Source of the DNA: a virus
Reading direction: 5' to 3' (one strand)
Virus record (IMG/VR): IMGVR_UViG_3300010970_000038
Location: 1 to 26,941 of that record
DNA length: 26,941 nt
Positions 26,843 through 26,941 of this stretch are shown piece by piece. The notes beneath the pieces were generated by a model. The model saw only the letters and a program-made list of their open reading frames with translations, was not told the DNA's origin and made no database searches. Position 1 is the first letter of the stretch. Each line of letters starts with the position of its first letter. Made by a program: the position numbers and the translations under genes.

Positions 26843-26941
26843 ATGGGTCTGCGTGACCGTATCGCAAGAGCAATCGCAACTGGCAATCTTGAAAAAGGCC
26901 CTAACCTGCCTAGAGGTGCTACAACAATCGGCACTGATGAC
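26843..26941 (+). CDS. Probable portal protein, N-terminal start (cut at window end)
   Basis: An open frame of 33 codons runs to the end of the window, with ribosome site GGGAGA about 6 bases before the ATG. The opening MGLRDRIARAIATGNLEKGP with LPRGATTIG resembles the basic helical start of portal proteins, and the gene order terminase then portal fits. Only the first residues are seen, so identity is not certain. Confidence 0.45.
   Translation, partial: MGLRDRIARAIATGNLEKGPNLPRGATTIGTDD

Overview
This window is a contiguous piece of a tailed double-stranded DNA phage genome, most likely a siphovirus of an actinobacterium. The host call rests mainly on a phage-encoded WhiB-family protein (11857-12201), a family known essentially only from Actinobacteria and their phages. 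The terminase, tail and RusA proteins also look like those of other actinophages. GC was 43-47% in the two lines I counted. That is low for classical actinobacteria and would suit a low-GC aquatic lineage such as the freshwater Nanopelagicales; this last step is inference. I see no integrase, repressor, tRNA or CRISPR array, so a lytic lifestyle is likely, though the window is incomplete: it opens inside the tape-measure gene and closes inside what is probably the portal gene.

Layout. (1) 1-5414, plus strand: end of the tape-measure protein, distal tail protein, minor tail, baseplate and adhesin proteins. (2) 5431-6842: lysis cassette (membrane protein with coiled coil, lipoprotein, holin, CHAP endolysin, second small hydrophobic protein), closed by a strong terminator at 6849. 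(3) 6906-13590: early/middle genes, namely HTH proteins, a metallophosphoesterase, an ERF-like protein, a secreted protein, a Cas4-like Fe-S nuclease, WhiB, a DnaD-like replication initiator and a RusA resolvase. One lone minus-strand gene lies at 8417-8626. (4) 13711-18699: a dense run of very small genes, many encoding CxxC zinc-ribbon proteins or single membrane helices, plus a secreted SLT transglycosylase, an HNH protein and SSB. (5) 18729-20502: terminase small and large subunits. (6) 20502-24543: a structural module placed unusually right after the terminase, including a 960-residue collagen-like fibre. (7) 24544-26759, minus strand: FkbM methyltransferase, TPR-like protein and a sugar-active beta-propeller protein. 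(8) 26843 onward, plus strand: probable portal start.

Genes are tightly coupled, with many ATGA and TAATG stop/start overlaps. No gene-free stretch exceeds about 135 bases; the longest ones (8627-8760, 13591-13710, 17860-17990) hold promoters, hairpins or structured leader RNA and are annotated as such.

The signals I rate highest are: a helically phased GTAACGC iteron cluster plus purine-rich tandem repeat inside the replication-initiator gene (candidate lambda-like origin); a recurring promoter, 5' hairpin and AGGAAGGCAA leader at three places; a secreted transglycosylase whose signal peptide only appears if a CTG codon is the start; an apparently leaderless terminase promoter; a candidate small RNA or attenuator at 17864-17968; and a collagen fibre next to sugar-modification genes.
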